Origin: Membranipora membranacea | Lineage: Eukaryota; Bryozoa; Gymnolaemata; Cheilostomatida; Membraniporidae | Direction: 5' to 3' | Assembly: GCA_914767715.1 (NCBI GenBank) | Contig: OU612071.1 | Span: 1,860,001-1,924,000 of the forward strand | DNA length: 64,000 nucleotides | Shown: one piece after another, positions 24,780-37,297 of the stretch | Layout of the letters: every line of letters begins with the position of its first letter | Position numbering within the stretch: position 1 is the stretch's first letter | Notes under the pieces: generated by a model | Seen by the model: only the letters and a program-made list of their open reading frames with translations | Database searches by the model: none | What the model was told of the DNA's origin: nothing | Program-made: the position numbers and the translations under genes

Positions 24780-27700
24780 ATGGTGGATTACCTGCTACTG
24801 GATAACCATGAAAACCGGTACAACCTGTGTCATGGGTTGCGCTGTCAGCGACTAAACTGACCACCAAACCCTACGGGTTTGACGGGACATCCTGAGGTCT
24901 GTGGTGGACCATGCCAGTCAGTATGAGGTGAGCAGGGATTAACAAACCAATCCTTTGGTCAGTCACTGCAACAGATGAGGGGCACAGTCTGTCTAGGCCT
25001 GTCCTTGCCACTGTCCACCCCTCTTCCTGCCAAGTGTGTGCAACTAGTCCCGTAAAAGCTAATAGTACCTTAAACAACTTTGCAAGCAGTTTTCATAAAA
25101 ATTCATGCCGGCTCGGATGTCGCCCGGAAAAACAAGATCCGCGCTGACCTGTTCTCACTCCGACAGTCAGCGAAAAGTATGCTAGGAGACAGAAGGAAGA
25201 ATAGAGATGTAGCTCTGAATGTAACAGAATGGACTGTATGCACATTGATGGATAGATCTGCGTCGCAGCGACCAGGGAGACAGACAGCACTTGTGGCCAT
25301 GGGGATGGACAGATATGGAATAGATGTAGCAGCACTTAGTGAAACACGATTACCAGGATATGATAGCTTGGAAGATCATGGGTATGTCTTCTTCTGGAGT
25401 TGTAGGTCAGCTGGAGAGAGGAGAGAGGCAGGAGTAGGTTTTGCGCTCGGAAAGAGCTAGCTGCGACCTTGAATGAAGACCCCAAACCTTTCAATGATAG
25501 GATCATGACAATGAGGCTTCCTCTTCAGAAGAAACTATGCGCTACCTTCATCAGTGTAAATTCCCCCACTTTGACCAACACCGAGGAGGTAAAGGAACAG
25601 TTCTACAGCGATCTGCGAGATACAATCAAGCGTGTTCCTGCTGATGACAGATTGATTTTGATCGGTGATTCCAATGCAAGAATAGGCTCAGACTCTGAGA
25701 AGTAGAAGGGAGTCCGCAGCAGTCAAGGAGTAGACAAGTGCAATGCACACGGAGAGTTGCTTCTGGGTCTCTACTCGGAGTACATCCTTGTGATAACCGA
25801 CACTATCTTTAAATACAAGGCACTGGCACTGGCACTTGCTGGATTACATCATTGTCAGACAGAGAGATGTTGGTGAGGTTCTGGACACTCGAGCTTTAAG
25901 GGGAGCAGGATGGTGGCACAGATCATGTTATGCTAAGATCTAAAATTGTGATTAAAATGAAGATGCAGCACAAGAAATCTGGTTCCAAACCACCACGAAA
26001 ACTAGACACAGGAGCATTGAAAGGCCAGAATAAGAGAGAGCAACTAAAGAAAGATATGGATGTCAAACTAGAACACTGGCAACAGATGGTGATATGGAAA
26101 AGAGATGGGAAGACTTGAAGGGAACTCAGTATTCAACTGCAAGTCAAGTGCTTGGGAAGCAGGGCCGAAAACATCAGGACCGATTTGACGAGCACGATGT
26201 GTCACTGGCGAAGTTGTTTGAGAAGAGAGACAAGGCGAGGCAAGTTTCCTTTCAGTGTAACACCAGATCAAAGAGAAAGACTTATAGAAAAGCACAGAGC
26301 AGCCTTCAGAGGTATACTAGAGAGATGAAGAGTAGATGGTGGGAAGAAAAGGCTAGAGAGCTCCAGGAAGCAGCAGACAGGAGGGATATGAAAGCATTCT
26401 ACACATGTTTGAGGGAAACCTATGGCCCAAAACAACGAGGACTGGTTCAACTGCTGGACCTTAGTGAAACCACAGTCCGACAGGAGAAGGATTAAATCTT
26501 GGAAAGGTTTTCTCACCACTTTGACCAGCTGTTGAATATACCAGGACACTTAGACGAGAGTGTTAGGAACAATATAATGCAGAGGCCAGCTGTTATACTA
26601 TTGGAAAATCCACCTGACATGAATGAACTTGTATCGGCAATCGGTTCAATGCAAGACAGGAAAGCCCCTGGTAGAGATGGAATCCCATCTGAGGTATAGG
26701 AATATGGTGGTCAGATGATGACAGAATGTCTAGTCAAACTCATACAGAAGGTGTGGGACACTGAGAAAGTACCACAAGACTGGAAGGATGCAAGTATGTC
26801 CCACTGTTTAAGAAAGGCCACGGAAAAGACTGTGGAAATTATCGAGGTATATCCCTTCTATCCATAGTACGCAAGATCCTCTCTTGTATCCTGCTGAATA
26901 GGCTGAATGCTCATATCATCCCTGGAGTATTACCCGAGTTTGAGTGTGGGTTCAGAAGTGGAAGGAGTACAATAGACATGGTTCTCTGCTTAAAACAAGT
27001 ACAAGAGAAATGCACTGAACAGTAAGTAAGTGAGTTCAGTAAGGCATTCAACACTGTGTCCAGAGTTGGCCTTTGGCAGGTTCTTCAAAAATTTGGTGCA
27101 CAGCCAAATTCATGAGCATTAACGAGGCTCTCCATACAGCCATGCAAGCGAATGTTGCTATTAGCGGACCCGTCTCTAGTGACTTTGCAGTAAGCAATGG
27201 AGTCAAGCGAGGGTGTGTGCTTGCACCAACACTCTTCTCCTTGTACCTCTCAGCTCTCAGCTCGTAAGGGGTATATATCCAGACTAGGAAGTAAGCAGAC
27301 CTGTTTAATGAAGCGCACTTCAAATCTTGAAACAGAACAACTACAAAGTTAGTGGGGGATCTGCTATATGCTGATGATAGCGCTCTAGTAGCTCATGACA
27401 TTGATGACATCCAAACTCTAGTTGTCAGATTTGCTGATGCTGCAAGGATATTTCGTCTCAAAATCAATATTAAGAAGACTGAGTGCCTCTATCAACCCCC
27501 AAAGGTCCTGGGCGAAGTATCTTTACCAAGCAATGCTAATATTAAACGAAGAGCCTCGGAAGCACTTTAGCTGACAATGTAAAGCTAGATAATGAAATCT
27601 CCCTGAGAATAGGAAATGCTTGTGCAGTGAATGGAAACTTGCGCGAAAGACTCTGGAACAACTGCCATGTCTCAATCAAAGTTCAGTGTCAAGTGTACAG

Positions 27701-28095
27701 GGCTACTGTACTAGCTGCCTTACTATATGGAGCTGAGACTTGGACTGTATACAGTGTGCAGACTGACCGTCTCCAAGCGTATGTGATGAGACATCTACGA
27801 TCACTCATGGGTATCTCATGGAGAGACAAGATCACGAATGTTGAGGTACTAAAGAGAGCAGGGTTACCGTCCCTAAAGTCCATACTCAGTCAGATGAATC
27901 TGAGATGGCTTGGCGATGTAGAAAGGATGGACCATAACCGGCTAGCTCGAAAACTACTCTACTCCCAGCTGAAGGAGGGAAGACATAATCAAGGGAGGCT
28001 GAGCAAATTGGCAAAAGAATGCTAGAAATAGAGACGGCTGGAGATGTTTGATCAGACCGAAGCGAAATGCAGACAGTCATTGTCGAGTCGAGTTG
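24780..28095 (+). pseudogene. Decayed RTE-like LINE (endonuclease + reverse transcriptase)
   Basis: Broken plus-strand frames follow the order of an endonuclease/RT retrotransposon. Endonuclease: IDVAALSETRLPG (25324), GERREAGVGFA (25411), LILIGDSNARIG (25654). Linker: 25930-26490. RT: PPDMNELVSAIGSMQDRKAPGRDGIPSEV (26613-26699), CGNYRGISLLS-like text (26835), GVKRGCVLAPTLFSLYLSA (27203), DLLYADDSALVAH (27358, catalytic Asp-Asp present). C-terminus: TVLAALLYGAETWTVY (27708), RWLGDVERMDHNRLARKLL (27903). Many stops and shifts (25458, 25705, 26117, 26493, 26697, 27265) show it is long dead. The style matches RTE-type elements common in marine invertebrates. 24780-25080 may be the 5' UTR. No poly(A) tail seen. 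Confidence 0.85.
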
Positions 28096-29772
28096 AGCTC
28101 ATTGATCTGGGTTTGAATTCAAACTTTTTGTAAAAAGAAGTGATGTCTCCTCTCCTTGACTTAACCTACTTAAAATGAACATGTCATTTGAACAACCAAC
28201 TCTTCTTCATTCCTTCATACAAAGATCTGCCAGGCATAGTAGTGTGCCTGCAAAGTTACAGTAGCTCATGGAAGCTTTTTCACTCACAGAGACAACCAGT
28301 TAGAACACAAGTATGATGATTATGGTGGTGAATGAGTGGGTCCAGTTTATTAACCTGATTTAAATATGGCACAGTTTTGGTTGGTGGTGAAGTGAGTAAG
28401 AGGAATGAGACTGAGATAGAAACAGTTTCCTCTATCCACCCACCAAACAATCTTAACCTTTTGGTCAGGAGCACATCCATTACAAAATAAAGTACACCTA
28501 TGCTGTAGTATGTTGGATAGGCCCTGGGGGCCGATGTCAGGGAGACATGTCCCAAGAGACTTATGAGAGTTGTATAACAAAAGGCCTTTTGTTTGGTGAA
28601 AAAAGGAGTACAATGGCAGGCAAAGTTTGCATGTCTGATTACATGTTGGATGTGTGTGCTTGCATCCTGGGGAGCGTGTATGGTAGCCTCCATTCTCCAC
28701 TTTTGATACACTCATTTGTGGGGATACACAATCCACCCGCTGCTGCAATATGTAGGAACCACTGGTTAAGGGCATTTTACAACTATATGTTATTTTGTAA
28801 TGGCCACTGTGGAATGTATTAGAATTAACTTACCTCTTGGTCTTAGAGAATTGAAATTCAGAAGAGATTTTTGTTATTCTATTGAAAAAATAGGAAAAGC
28901 ATGGACACTCCAAGGAAAAACCACTGAGCTTGAAATTTGCTTTAGCAATAATATTGGATTATTTCCATATACTTGCGTCAGATGTGCACTCTCCCCATCA
29001 AAAAACTGTAAACATGTCAATTTCAAGCTATGACCTTTGACTGACCTGGCCAAAATCTAGATGAACACACTACAGATCAATTTTGTGGGTGAGAGGCAAC
29101 AATTTCAGGAAGCATGCTCTAAATAAAAGAATTTAGGTCTAAAATCTTTGGAAAAGGAAACTTGAAAAAAATGTCCCTAGTACCGGTCAATGACAACATG
29201 AAATAAGAAGGAAAATTTATGATCAGAATGGACATTCATTGCATTTTACCCCAATGCTGATGATGGAGGCTTAAGCCTACTCCAACACCAAAAACTTTTA
29301 CCTCAATGTCGTTGGGGTCTGTTGGGGCTCCTCAATACCACTTTAATGCGATAGAAAGTGAGTTTGAGCTTATTTTAGCCTGTTTGACTTTTCTACTCCA
29401 GATTTTCTCTCCCAACTCCAGATCTATTCAAACCCCGAAAATCTGGAGTTGTAAATTAAACCCCCAGCCTATGCTATCCCTGTGCCATAAGCAGGTAGTT
29501 CAATAATTCTATACACGAGTAGTTTTATTTCATTCAGGTATTCCAGTTAGATGTGGAACTGAATTAATGTCTTATGATAATGTCATCACCTCACTGAAAA
29601 CCTATAATCAAAGTCGGTATAGAATCCCTAGCTTCATTCATTATTAAAACGGTGAAGATTTGAGATTAGGACACTGATCGCATCACAATACCAAATGAGT
29701 GGACATTTGATGTTTGAGTCGGCAGTTTGCCTCACAGGGCTTGAATCATTACCTGCCCTACTGTCTGCTTGG
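28096..29772. other. Non-coding stretch, nothing recognised
   Basis: Open frames up to 143 residues on the minus strand (28280-28775) show no known domain and overlap one another in different frames, which suggests chance. No repeat partner was found in the window. Confidence 0.4.
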
Positions 29773-30417
29773 TCGTGGTGGATAGCTGGACATTTAAAAT
29801 TTTATTTCACATGCTTTATTATTATTATTATCATCATTTATTTGTAATTTTCTAACTCATACGAGCCATCTATGGAGTTTTCCATGGAAAATTTCCACAG
29901 TTAGTATCAATGGTTAGTATCACATGACCTACTATGCTTTTATAACTAAAAGCAGTGTAATAAGTATCTCCCAGTTAGTATTTTGCAGCTAAAGAACAAC
30001 AATTAAGGTAATAATTGTCCAAATCCTTTCCCCCCCCCCGATTTGTCTTGCAAGATAAACAGGGTTACTACATTGTCTATATCCCTCCCCTTCCCTGCCA
30101 TTTGTCTGGCCAGATAAATAAGGCTACCATCATTGTCCATATCTCCCCCCCCCCCAAAGCCAGCCCCAACGTCAGGTCAGTGATATTTCAAGATAAGACA
30201 GAGTTGGCTTACTCGTTACTTTTCCCCTCAGATAGAGTCGGCGTACACAATATATTCACAGGCAGACAGAGTCGGCATACTGGATACATTTCCACTTAGA
30301 TAGAGTCGGCGTAATCGTGTTAGAGAGTCGGCGCACTCAGCATAAATAGGCAATGTGTGTGGTTGCAGTGGCGGGTATCGCCGCCTTAGGGTATCCCCTC
30401 CCCTAAAATGCTCCACA
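29773..30417 (+). repeat. 5' LTR of the small LTR element
   Basis: 645 bp, with a possible TATA-like CATAAATAGG near 30340. It contains repeated AGAGTCGGCG units (30232-30330) and pyrimidine-rich C tracts (30030-30039, 30147-30155) that the 3' copy lacks, so one copy has gained or lost ~300 bp. Confidence 0.6.
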
Positions 30418-31049
30418 ATGGTAGCAGCAGTGGGATCTGCTGGGGACACGCGCAGTCCGACAAAACATTCTACATGGCAACTGTGTTAAAAGTAGGGGAG
30501 GGCGCCAGCAGGGCGCAACGGTCGACAAGGCCGACAACAGACTCGTTGCTCTTCAGGGTGAGACACTTATTGATAATCTCTATCCAAGTATCTGGTACAG
30601 AGCCCCATGTCCCATGTCCAAACAAGCTTCTCTCTTACAACTACACTCCATGCTGAAAGGGAGGGATGCTGAAATTGGAAGAGGATCAAATGGTAATTTA
30701 ATCTCTGTTGGACTTGTGCAACTTGATCTTACGCTGCAATGTGCCCAGATTAAGTAAATGAGAAGTTGAAAATGGAAGTCCACCCCCTGTTCCGAAAATT
30801 ACAGGAAGAATCTGAGAGCAAGTCATAATAGCACTCAAAAGCATTCACACTACAGAAGCTGCCCTAGTCAGCCCAACCCCACCATCCCTAGCCAGCGGAA
30901 CCCCACTATCCCTATTCAGACATCCCTCCGTCCCAAAATGTTAATAACCTTATTGACCGAGCCAAACCCCCGAATGAAATAAGACCCCTCAGGCTAGTTC
31001 GCTCCATAAACACGATGAGTTTATGCTGGAAGGGAGACTTCACAGCTCC

Positions 31050-31189
31050 CCTTATTCACTGAATTTTCACTCAGATGAATGAAGGAAGTCAGACCAGAAA
31101 TGCCATTCTCTACACACGCCCGCCTCCAAGGAATCCTTGTCTAGTGAGATGTACAAATTGACTCATATAACCGCTACCATTAAGACTCA
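31050..31189. repeat. Dispersed repeat shared with 7079-7200
   Basis: About 130 bp nearly identical to the segment in front of the second LINE copy. Here it lies inside the interior of the small LTR element. No coding content. Confidence 0.65.
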
Positions 31190-32016
31190 CACCCTTATTT
31201 GACAACTCCCAACCCATCACCGTTCCAGTCCTTGACCTTAAAATCTTACCAATACCACGGCCTGACCCAATTCAAATGGGGCTGTCCAACCCCAACCCCT
31301 AATAATGCCCACTTTTCCCTCACATGTCCAGCCGTTATACAAATAAGACTGTGGAGTTTGTCAAAGCTCAAGTGATAAGCTCAAAGACGCCAACATCCTG
31401 ACCCAATACCAGTAGGCGTTGTCCAAATCCAGTCCATCATGCTGCCCACAATCCCCTCACATATCCAGCCCTTAAACAATAAAGCCTAAGGAGTTTGCCT
31501 ACGCCAAAGTTAAAAGATCCAAGACACTAACAGCCTGATCCAAATATCCAAATACTGCCCATACTTGTCCGATCCATATACAATGAAGCCGTGGAGTTTG
31601 ACAAAGCCTAAGTGACTAGCTCTAGCTCTAGCTCTAAAATGATGTCCGCTACTGTGTTTAGCCGGAATGGAAATATACAAACACTTCATTACCATACTCC
31701 CTGTTACCCAACCTGTCTGCAAGAGGCCAAGTTAAAATCAGCATTATTGTCTCTGTAGAGCACCAATTATCTCAATGTGCTCGCCTCCAGTTTCCCTGTC
31801 CCATACAAGGCCTTTCCCAAGTCCCCTACCACAACCATTACTGCCGATGGCCTGCCCAAAACCCCATACCGCCCGTACCCTCTGATCCACAGACTGCTCT
31901 ACGGAGGTACTAAACGATAGCGTACAATGGCAGAGGACACCTTATGACAGATAGAAGGACAGTACCAACAGATGGAAGACAAAGACAAAGAAAATAAGAA
32001 AAGTTAGAAGGGAGAG

Positions 32017-32361
32017 TGTGGTGGATTTTCCACCACAGCTGGACATTTGAAATTTATTTTACATCCTTTCTTATTATTATTAGTTGTCTTCCCATCTCAT
32101 AATTATTAGTATCTTTTCTAATTTTAACGCATACAAGCCATCTATGGAATTTTCCATGGAAAATTTCCACAGTTAGTGTCACATGACCTACAGAGTACTC
32201 GTTACCTTCCGCCTAAGATAGAGTCGGCGCACTCAGTATATTCACAGGCAGACAGAGTAATCGTGTTAGAGAGTCGGCGTACTCAGCATAAATAGGCAAT
32301 GTACGTGGTTGCAGTGGCGGGTATCGACGCCTTAGGGTAACCCCCCCTAAAATCCTCTACA
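32017..32361 (+). repeat. 3' LTR of the small LTR element (shortened)
   Basis: 345-bp partner of 29773-30417, starting TGTGGTGGAT and ending CCTCTACA. It keeps the two ends but lacks the middle ~300 bp. Confidence 0.6.
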
Positions 32362-32879
32362 TGGTACCCCTTTGAATTCATCTGCCAGCCAAAGATGCAA
32401 TTTAGACAATAAATTCAGCGATTCGAACCAACAACCGATGTGCAAATGGAGAGCGAATGAGTTAAGAGAAACGCAGGGGTCATCAACCTTTGTTGAATAA
32501 ATAAAATGTAGCAAGACAACATGGAACTAGGACTTGAATTTCTAAAAGATCAAATATATATGAGTTGTCTGGGGAGACACAGCCTATAAATCATCAGAAA
32601 CTTTTTGTATTTATTTCCTGATACTAGAATTTCAGGCCATTGAACAACTTCACAAATGTTGTCAAATGCTTTAGATGGCTACTATCATGAATATGAGACC
32701 GCACTCTCCAAAGAACAGGTGATTGACACCCAGTAGTTCTCAAAGACTACTTGACAATTTTTTAATCATCGGTAAAAGATAGAATAGTACAATATATAAT
32801 GGTGGGGCTAAGATTTTAGGAGGCATCTGAATTAGAGATATGAGTATTTGTTAAAGTCATAATGCTTTATCTCTGCCAG
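32362..32879. other. Non-coding stretch, nothing recognised
   Basis: AT-rich; no open frame above 60 residues with recognisable content, and no repeat found. Confidence 0.4.
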
Positions 32880-33110
32880 TCTGGTCTATGGTTTGTGCTC
32901 ACAATATACTGATGACTGCATTATGAGGTCACGCTTCACCTGCCAATCTCCGCTGTTTGTCTATCCTGATACGGGCAAAATATTTCAGATACATCACCAC
33001 CAGCCTTAGCATAGTCAGAATTCTCCACTACATTTTTACACAACACTCTCAGGGCTTGATTCTGCGTAAATGTGTATTTGCCCCTCTTTGTCTGCCATTT
33101 CGACATTATT
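32880..33110 (-). pseudogene. NeSL/R2-type LINE 3' fragment, copy A
   Basis: The minus-strand frame reads KYTFTQNQALRVLCKNVVENSDYAKAGGDVSE..., followed by stops. It is homologous to the segment YMYRHDQVLLVLCKYVTEKFEYANASGE at 36167-36080. That segment follows the zinc-knuckle in LINEs carrying a restriction-like endonuclease (NeSL/R2 group). Only the ~230 bp between the zinc knuckle and the endonuclease core remain. Confidence 0.6.
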
Positions 33111-33986
33111 GTCAAAGAGTGCTTATTTTGATTTATTTGTTTAGGGATGATTATTGCTAGAGGTAAAATTGATAGCATATTCCAGAAGAAGGGCATAAAG
33201 AGTAGGAGAAAGGCAAAAAAAAAACAAATTAAAGTGTAGACAAGTGCAGATGTATAATAAAAATCATCAAAGGGACATTCTGAGGTTATAGAGAAGACAG
33301 CCCAATGGTGAAGCTCAAAGGTCAAATACAAGACACTCCAGCAAGGATGCACAGGATGGGTTCCCGCAAAAGCTGTACTAATTGCAGCACCCAGACAGGG
33401 AGCCAGGCTCGTGGGCCCACAAAGTCTGATAGCCTATCATCACAAACAACAAAAACCACATTCCCAGTTGAAATGACGCTCAATGGTTGAGACACGTGAA
33501 ACATTCATGAGATCATCTTGAGCGAATTTCATTGTTGTTATGCGCTGGGGTTAAGTGATGTCCAACAAAATCCATTTAGCAAGGGGATCGCATTGATTGT
33601 GGATTTTTGACCTTGAATTCCAACACAAAAAATAACATTATAGAATAGGAGTCTCTGCCTAACATAACACTGAGTGAGTGAGACCTGCTAGGGGTCTCGC
33701 TCTTAGTTCGCTCACTCATTGATGGAACTATATACATTCTGAGCGAGCGATCTGAGAACAATTTTTTTCTAATTGAGACACCAAGAGAGCAATAATTTTG
33801 AGCGATGTGATAGTGATTATTTGCTTTAGTAAAGCATCGCTCATTCTAATTGAAAGATCCCTCAGAATAACTTCTTCATATCAACTGGACTCGACATAAA
33901 ACTGCTGTACCTAAAATGCCTGAGAGAACTGAGCCAGCAAGTTTAATAGTTAAGGAAGATGATCAATTTTCACAAGAAAAACAATG
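33111..33986. other. Non-coding stretch, nothing recognised
   Basis: Minor inverted repeat near 33671-33720 built on gagtgagtgagacc/ggtctcgctc. Otherwise no gene or repeat supported. Confidence 0.35.
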
Positions 33987-33987
33987 C

Positions 33988-34050
33988 ATCCGGTTGGGCT
34001 CGAACCCAGGATCCTGATATCCCTGTTCAAACCAACAAGCCCAACCTGAG
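33988..34050 (-). repeat. tRNA-derived SINE head (minus strand)
   Basis: On the minus strand an A-box-like GGGCTTGTTGGTTTGAAC (34041-34024) and a B-box GGGTTCGAGCCC (34007-33996) are spaced as in tRNAs. The rest of the cloverleaf is not convincing, so it is called a SINE or tRNA relic. Confidence 0.45.
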
Positions 34051-34189
34051 TAGATAACTCCAAGTTGTTGGACTGAAACCAGTCTACTTGAAATGGGGAA
34101 ATGTACTATTGATTTTTCATTAAATCTGTTCTCCAACTTTAAAACACTCAATCTTCAGTAAAATACGAGGGGAGCCCCAGCCATAGATT

Positions 34190-35010
34190 TCAAAATATTT
34201 GCCAAATCCAGTTAGTTCACTGGAGCATTGACCAATGACCTAGTTAGTTAGTAACCTCTAATTGCTGTGTACAGATTTATAAAAGTACAGAAAAAGCCTC
34301 TGTTTGCAGGCATATTATTAATGACCTTAGGATGGACTGAACTGAAGAGCAGGAAGTATCTTTTCGTATTCCATAAGCAGGTATAAATTATCAACCTGAG
34401 GTAAAGGATAATGTTAAATACTACAGAGTACTCTTACCCTCAAGTCTTGAAAGTCAGATATGTAGGCTGGAAGTCTCTCACTTTTACATCAGGTTGAGAA
34501 GCCAAGTCCCCGGCCAGTAATTCACAGCAGAGAATTCGTTTAAGTGTCAGCAGTATGATGAGCTATTCGGTCAAACATGAATCAATGCACACAAAAGATT
34601 GTATCGATTTTTTTACTTGACTAGAGCTGTATAGTTAGTTTAACCTGCTCTTCTTTTGATTATTGATTCAATTCACAAGCTACACAAATTCTTTGAACTT
34701 GGGTGGGGGGTTTTGTAGTCCACCCCTCTGATAGTATAAATATTGAATAGATAAGTGTGTAGATATCGGGTCTATTCACATCCCTCACAACAACACAAAC
34801 ATTGTTTGTCTAGTTGTTGCTAAGCTCATTATGTTTGTTGTTCTACAGAGCATTAGTAATAGTATTGACTAATTGAAATAGTATATATAAGTCGGCCATA
34901 CTGAGTTATCGATTACAATAAGATCTATCGCCGCTGTTATTTATCATTGGCATATCTTATTTGAACAGTGTATAGACAATGATTACGACATAAAACTCCT
35001 CGCATTCCTT
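34190..35010. repeat. Diverged dispersed repeat (partner of 15850-16600)
   Basis: Shares short ordered blocks with 15850-16600 (gttagt-cactggagca; ttcc-ataag; ctgaggt-aa; gataatgtta; gtcagc; gttgctaagc; ctgttatttatc). Strong divergence suggests an old family; class unknown. Confidence 0.45.
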
Positions 35011-35639
35011 GTCCACAGCAATTCAAGGGTGTAAAAGAGTGAGATAGAACATACAGTCGTACCACTGCACAACACACAGGCCTTCAGCTAGAAACCATGA
35101 GATAAGCACCGTTTCGAGGCCTTCTCTAGTACAACCTCTTCATGGCCGGCCCTAGCAGCATGAAGCCACCTCTGTGTGGTGATAAGAAACTCAATCAATC
35201 TTATCGATCTCTCAGTGCATTCTCGTAGGTTTGACATAGTGTGATTACGCTGTTGCGCAAACAGGGAGTCTGCCAACTCTTTATTGATTCAGTGCAACAA
35301 TGTTCGCCCAATCACTCTCATGCTTATACTCTGTGCTGGGCTGACTGTGATCTCCTGTCTCGCTCTGCCTGCCTTTTATGCGAAGGCCAAGCTTTTAATC
35401 CTATGTTTGTAATACCTCAAATCTAACTCAGACTCATTAGGACTTTTCACTCTGCAGAGACAACTTTAATTGGAGTATTAAAGGCATAATCCCGATTAGC
35501 CTTCTACTCCAAACAGTTTGCTAATTATCACTTAATCCCCTCAATCTAATCCTTACAAGGATTATAACAAAATGAATTAACTCCTGCAAACTCCACAAAA
35601 CAAAGTGAGTGTGTTAATCCCCAGCTTACAAGCAATAGG
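35011..35639. other. Non-coding stretch downstream of the NeSL-type relic
   Basis: A minus-strand 62-residue frame (35276-35088) has no recognised domain. The part next to 35639 could be the 3' UTR of the minus-strand LINE relic. Confidence 0.35.
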
Positions 35640-36240
35640 ATTACTTAGCTTTTGTCATCACACAGTGCTGTTGACAAATCCATGCAGATGCGCTTTCTGC
35701 CTCTTGTACACGCTTTCTGTGGCTTGCTTGTGTTCTCTGCCTGAAAGCCCAACACTAGTCAGAAATTTGGTCGCTGATCTAGCCATGAATCCACGGCAGC
35801 CAACTTCCACTGCGAATAATTCGCAATTCCAACCTTTGTCTTTGCATTGTGTCACCAGATCTTCGTATCTTGTCAGTTTTCTCTCAATAGCGTTTGAGAG
35901 ATTTTCTTCCCAAGACACCGTCAATTCCATCAGTATTAATGCTTTTTCTTAACCAGACAATTAAGTCTGGTTTATGGTTCGTGATCTCAATATGCTGTGG
36001 CATGTCGAACTGCTCCGTTAGGTCGCATCTCACCTGCCATTGTCGGCGCTTCACCAATCCCTTTTTGCTCAAAATCTTTTCACGCGTTTCACCACTAGCA
36101 TTAGCATATTCAAACTTCTCTGTGACATATTTACACAACACTAGTAGGACTTGATCATGCCTATACATGTATCTTCCCAGGCTCTGCGGGCGATTGGATA
36201 GTATATGCCGAAGTGTGCCCGCGGCCGAGCACTCGGCGCA
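35640..36240 (-). pseudogene. NeSL/R2-type LINE 3' end with restriction-like endonuclease, copy B
   Basis: Minus-strand frames give, in order: a zinc-knuckle-like CAECSAAGTLRHILSN (about 36240-36190; pattern C-x2-C-x7-H-x4, with Asn where the last Cys is expected); the linker YMYRHDQVLLVLCKYV; NHKPDLIVW (35974, the PD of the restriction-like endonuclease); then after a frameshift near 35925 ELTVSWEENLSNAIERKLTRYEDLV and CELFAVEVGCRGFM (35930-35760). This order is characteristic of site-specific-type LINEs whose C-terminal endonuclease cuts the target. The reverse transcriptase part is absent. The frameshift and the lost Cys mark it as dead. Confidence 0.7.
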
Positions 36241-37203
36241 TTTCTAGCAACAGCTTGGCCTATATAAGAAATAAATATGTAGGTGAAAGTAGATAACTCC
36301 ATAAATACCTATACATTTTGGAATATCAGCGCATCAAACTTTTGGGAATTGTCTGTACATTTAGATCTGAGAAGAAAACTTTTTCCTGCCAGACTCTTTA
36401 AGGTATGCTAGGATCACTTAGAGGATTGTGAATTTTTAGACCCTGTTACGAACAAACAACTACGACCATCTGCCAAACCAACACTGTGTGATGTACCAAA
36501 CCCACCAAGATGAGTAGCAATCACGCGTAAACTTCCAAATATTCAAGTATTTCTCAACCTCATCCAAATATCTCCAAATTCAATGATAGTTATCGCTGTG
36601 TGACCGACGAAGTAAGTACAAGTGACTGCTCAACACCATGTGAGGAAGCCTCAACGCCGACGGTAGCATAGCATAGAAATTTTACAGACAAATAATCTGG
36701 CAAGTTTAAAAGCAACTGCAGAGAAATAACTGACTCTGACATTGGTAGCAGAAACTCTCCCAAATATTCAACTAGCACACCACATATCATTGGCAGACAC
36801 CGTTAGAATTAAGTGCCAAGAATAGAACACAACAGACATATCCTTAACCTGCGTCATGTGTCCTTACTCCTTACTGGTGCTGATCTTACTATTAGGGCAA
36901 ACAGCCAACCGGCTCCACCACGGTTACCAGTGACACTGCAACTTAAGTTGGATATCATCACGATCATCTCACACCCCAGTGCCTAGTCATTTCCTCATAA
37001 TTATTTTCCTGATACCAACTACAGCCAGAAGTGCCACGTCTGACGTAGAAAACTATCAATCAACTTACACAACTTCCTAACATTGCTGTTTAATTTAAAT
37101 CAGAGATGAGGTTCAAATAATCAAAACATTACAACTAGGTTGAATTTTAAATACATTTAATAATTTCAAAATGCAAAATCGTTTAATTTGCATTTAAAGC
37201 TCC

Positions 37204-37297
37204 CATAGCGCTTATTGGTGATATCCAGCCACCCGCACTGTTGTGAACAACTGTTGTTAACAGTGCGGGTGGCTGGATATCACCAATAAGCGCTATG
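37204..37297. repeat. Perfect 39-bp inverted repeat (hairpin)
   Basis: 37204-37242 and 37259-37297 are exact reverse complements over 39 bp around a 16-bp loop. The arms start catagcgcttattggtgat and contain ccagccacccgcactgtt. There is no A-run typical of MITE ends and no coding content. It may be a hairpin-forming RNA locus or a recent fold-back repeat. Confidence 0.9.

Larger units (their letters stand above)
29773..32361 (+). mobile_element. Non-autonomous LTR retrotransposon (small)
   Basis: Two direct repeats, 29773-30417 and 32017-32361, share the start (TGGTGGAT...AGCTGGACATTT), a middle 'ttttccatggaaaatttccacag' block and an end (AGAGTCGGCG...AAATAGGCAATG...CCTTAGGGTA...CCTAAAAT...CA). 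The first is longer by ~300 bp. After the 5' LTR comes ATGGTAGCAGCAGTGGG (30418), placed like a tRNA primer-binding site. Before the 3' LTR is a purine tract (31989-32016, AAAGTTAGAAGGGAGAG), placed like a polypurine tract. The 1.6 kb interior has no pol; a short gag-like beginning (30476-30660) cannot be confirmed. The exact target duplication is unclear. Confidence 0.65.

Noticed and set aside
28280-28775. Protein-coding gene in the 141-143 residue minus-strand frames
   Set aside because: Two overlapping frames of the same length and no domain, splice pattern or composition support.
29768-32366. A clean target duplication for the small LTR element
   Set aside because: Flanking cttgg and tggta do not match; the exact ends are uncertain.
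33671-33720. Inverted repeat gagtgagtgagacc/ggtctcgctc as a transposon end
   Set aside because: Short, imperfect, and with no partner or target duplication.
35088-35276. 62-residue minus-strand protein downstream of the NeSL-type relic
   Set aside because: No recognisable domain and beyond the expected end of the LINE frame.
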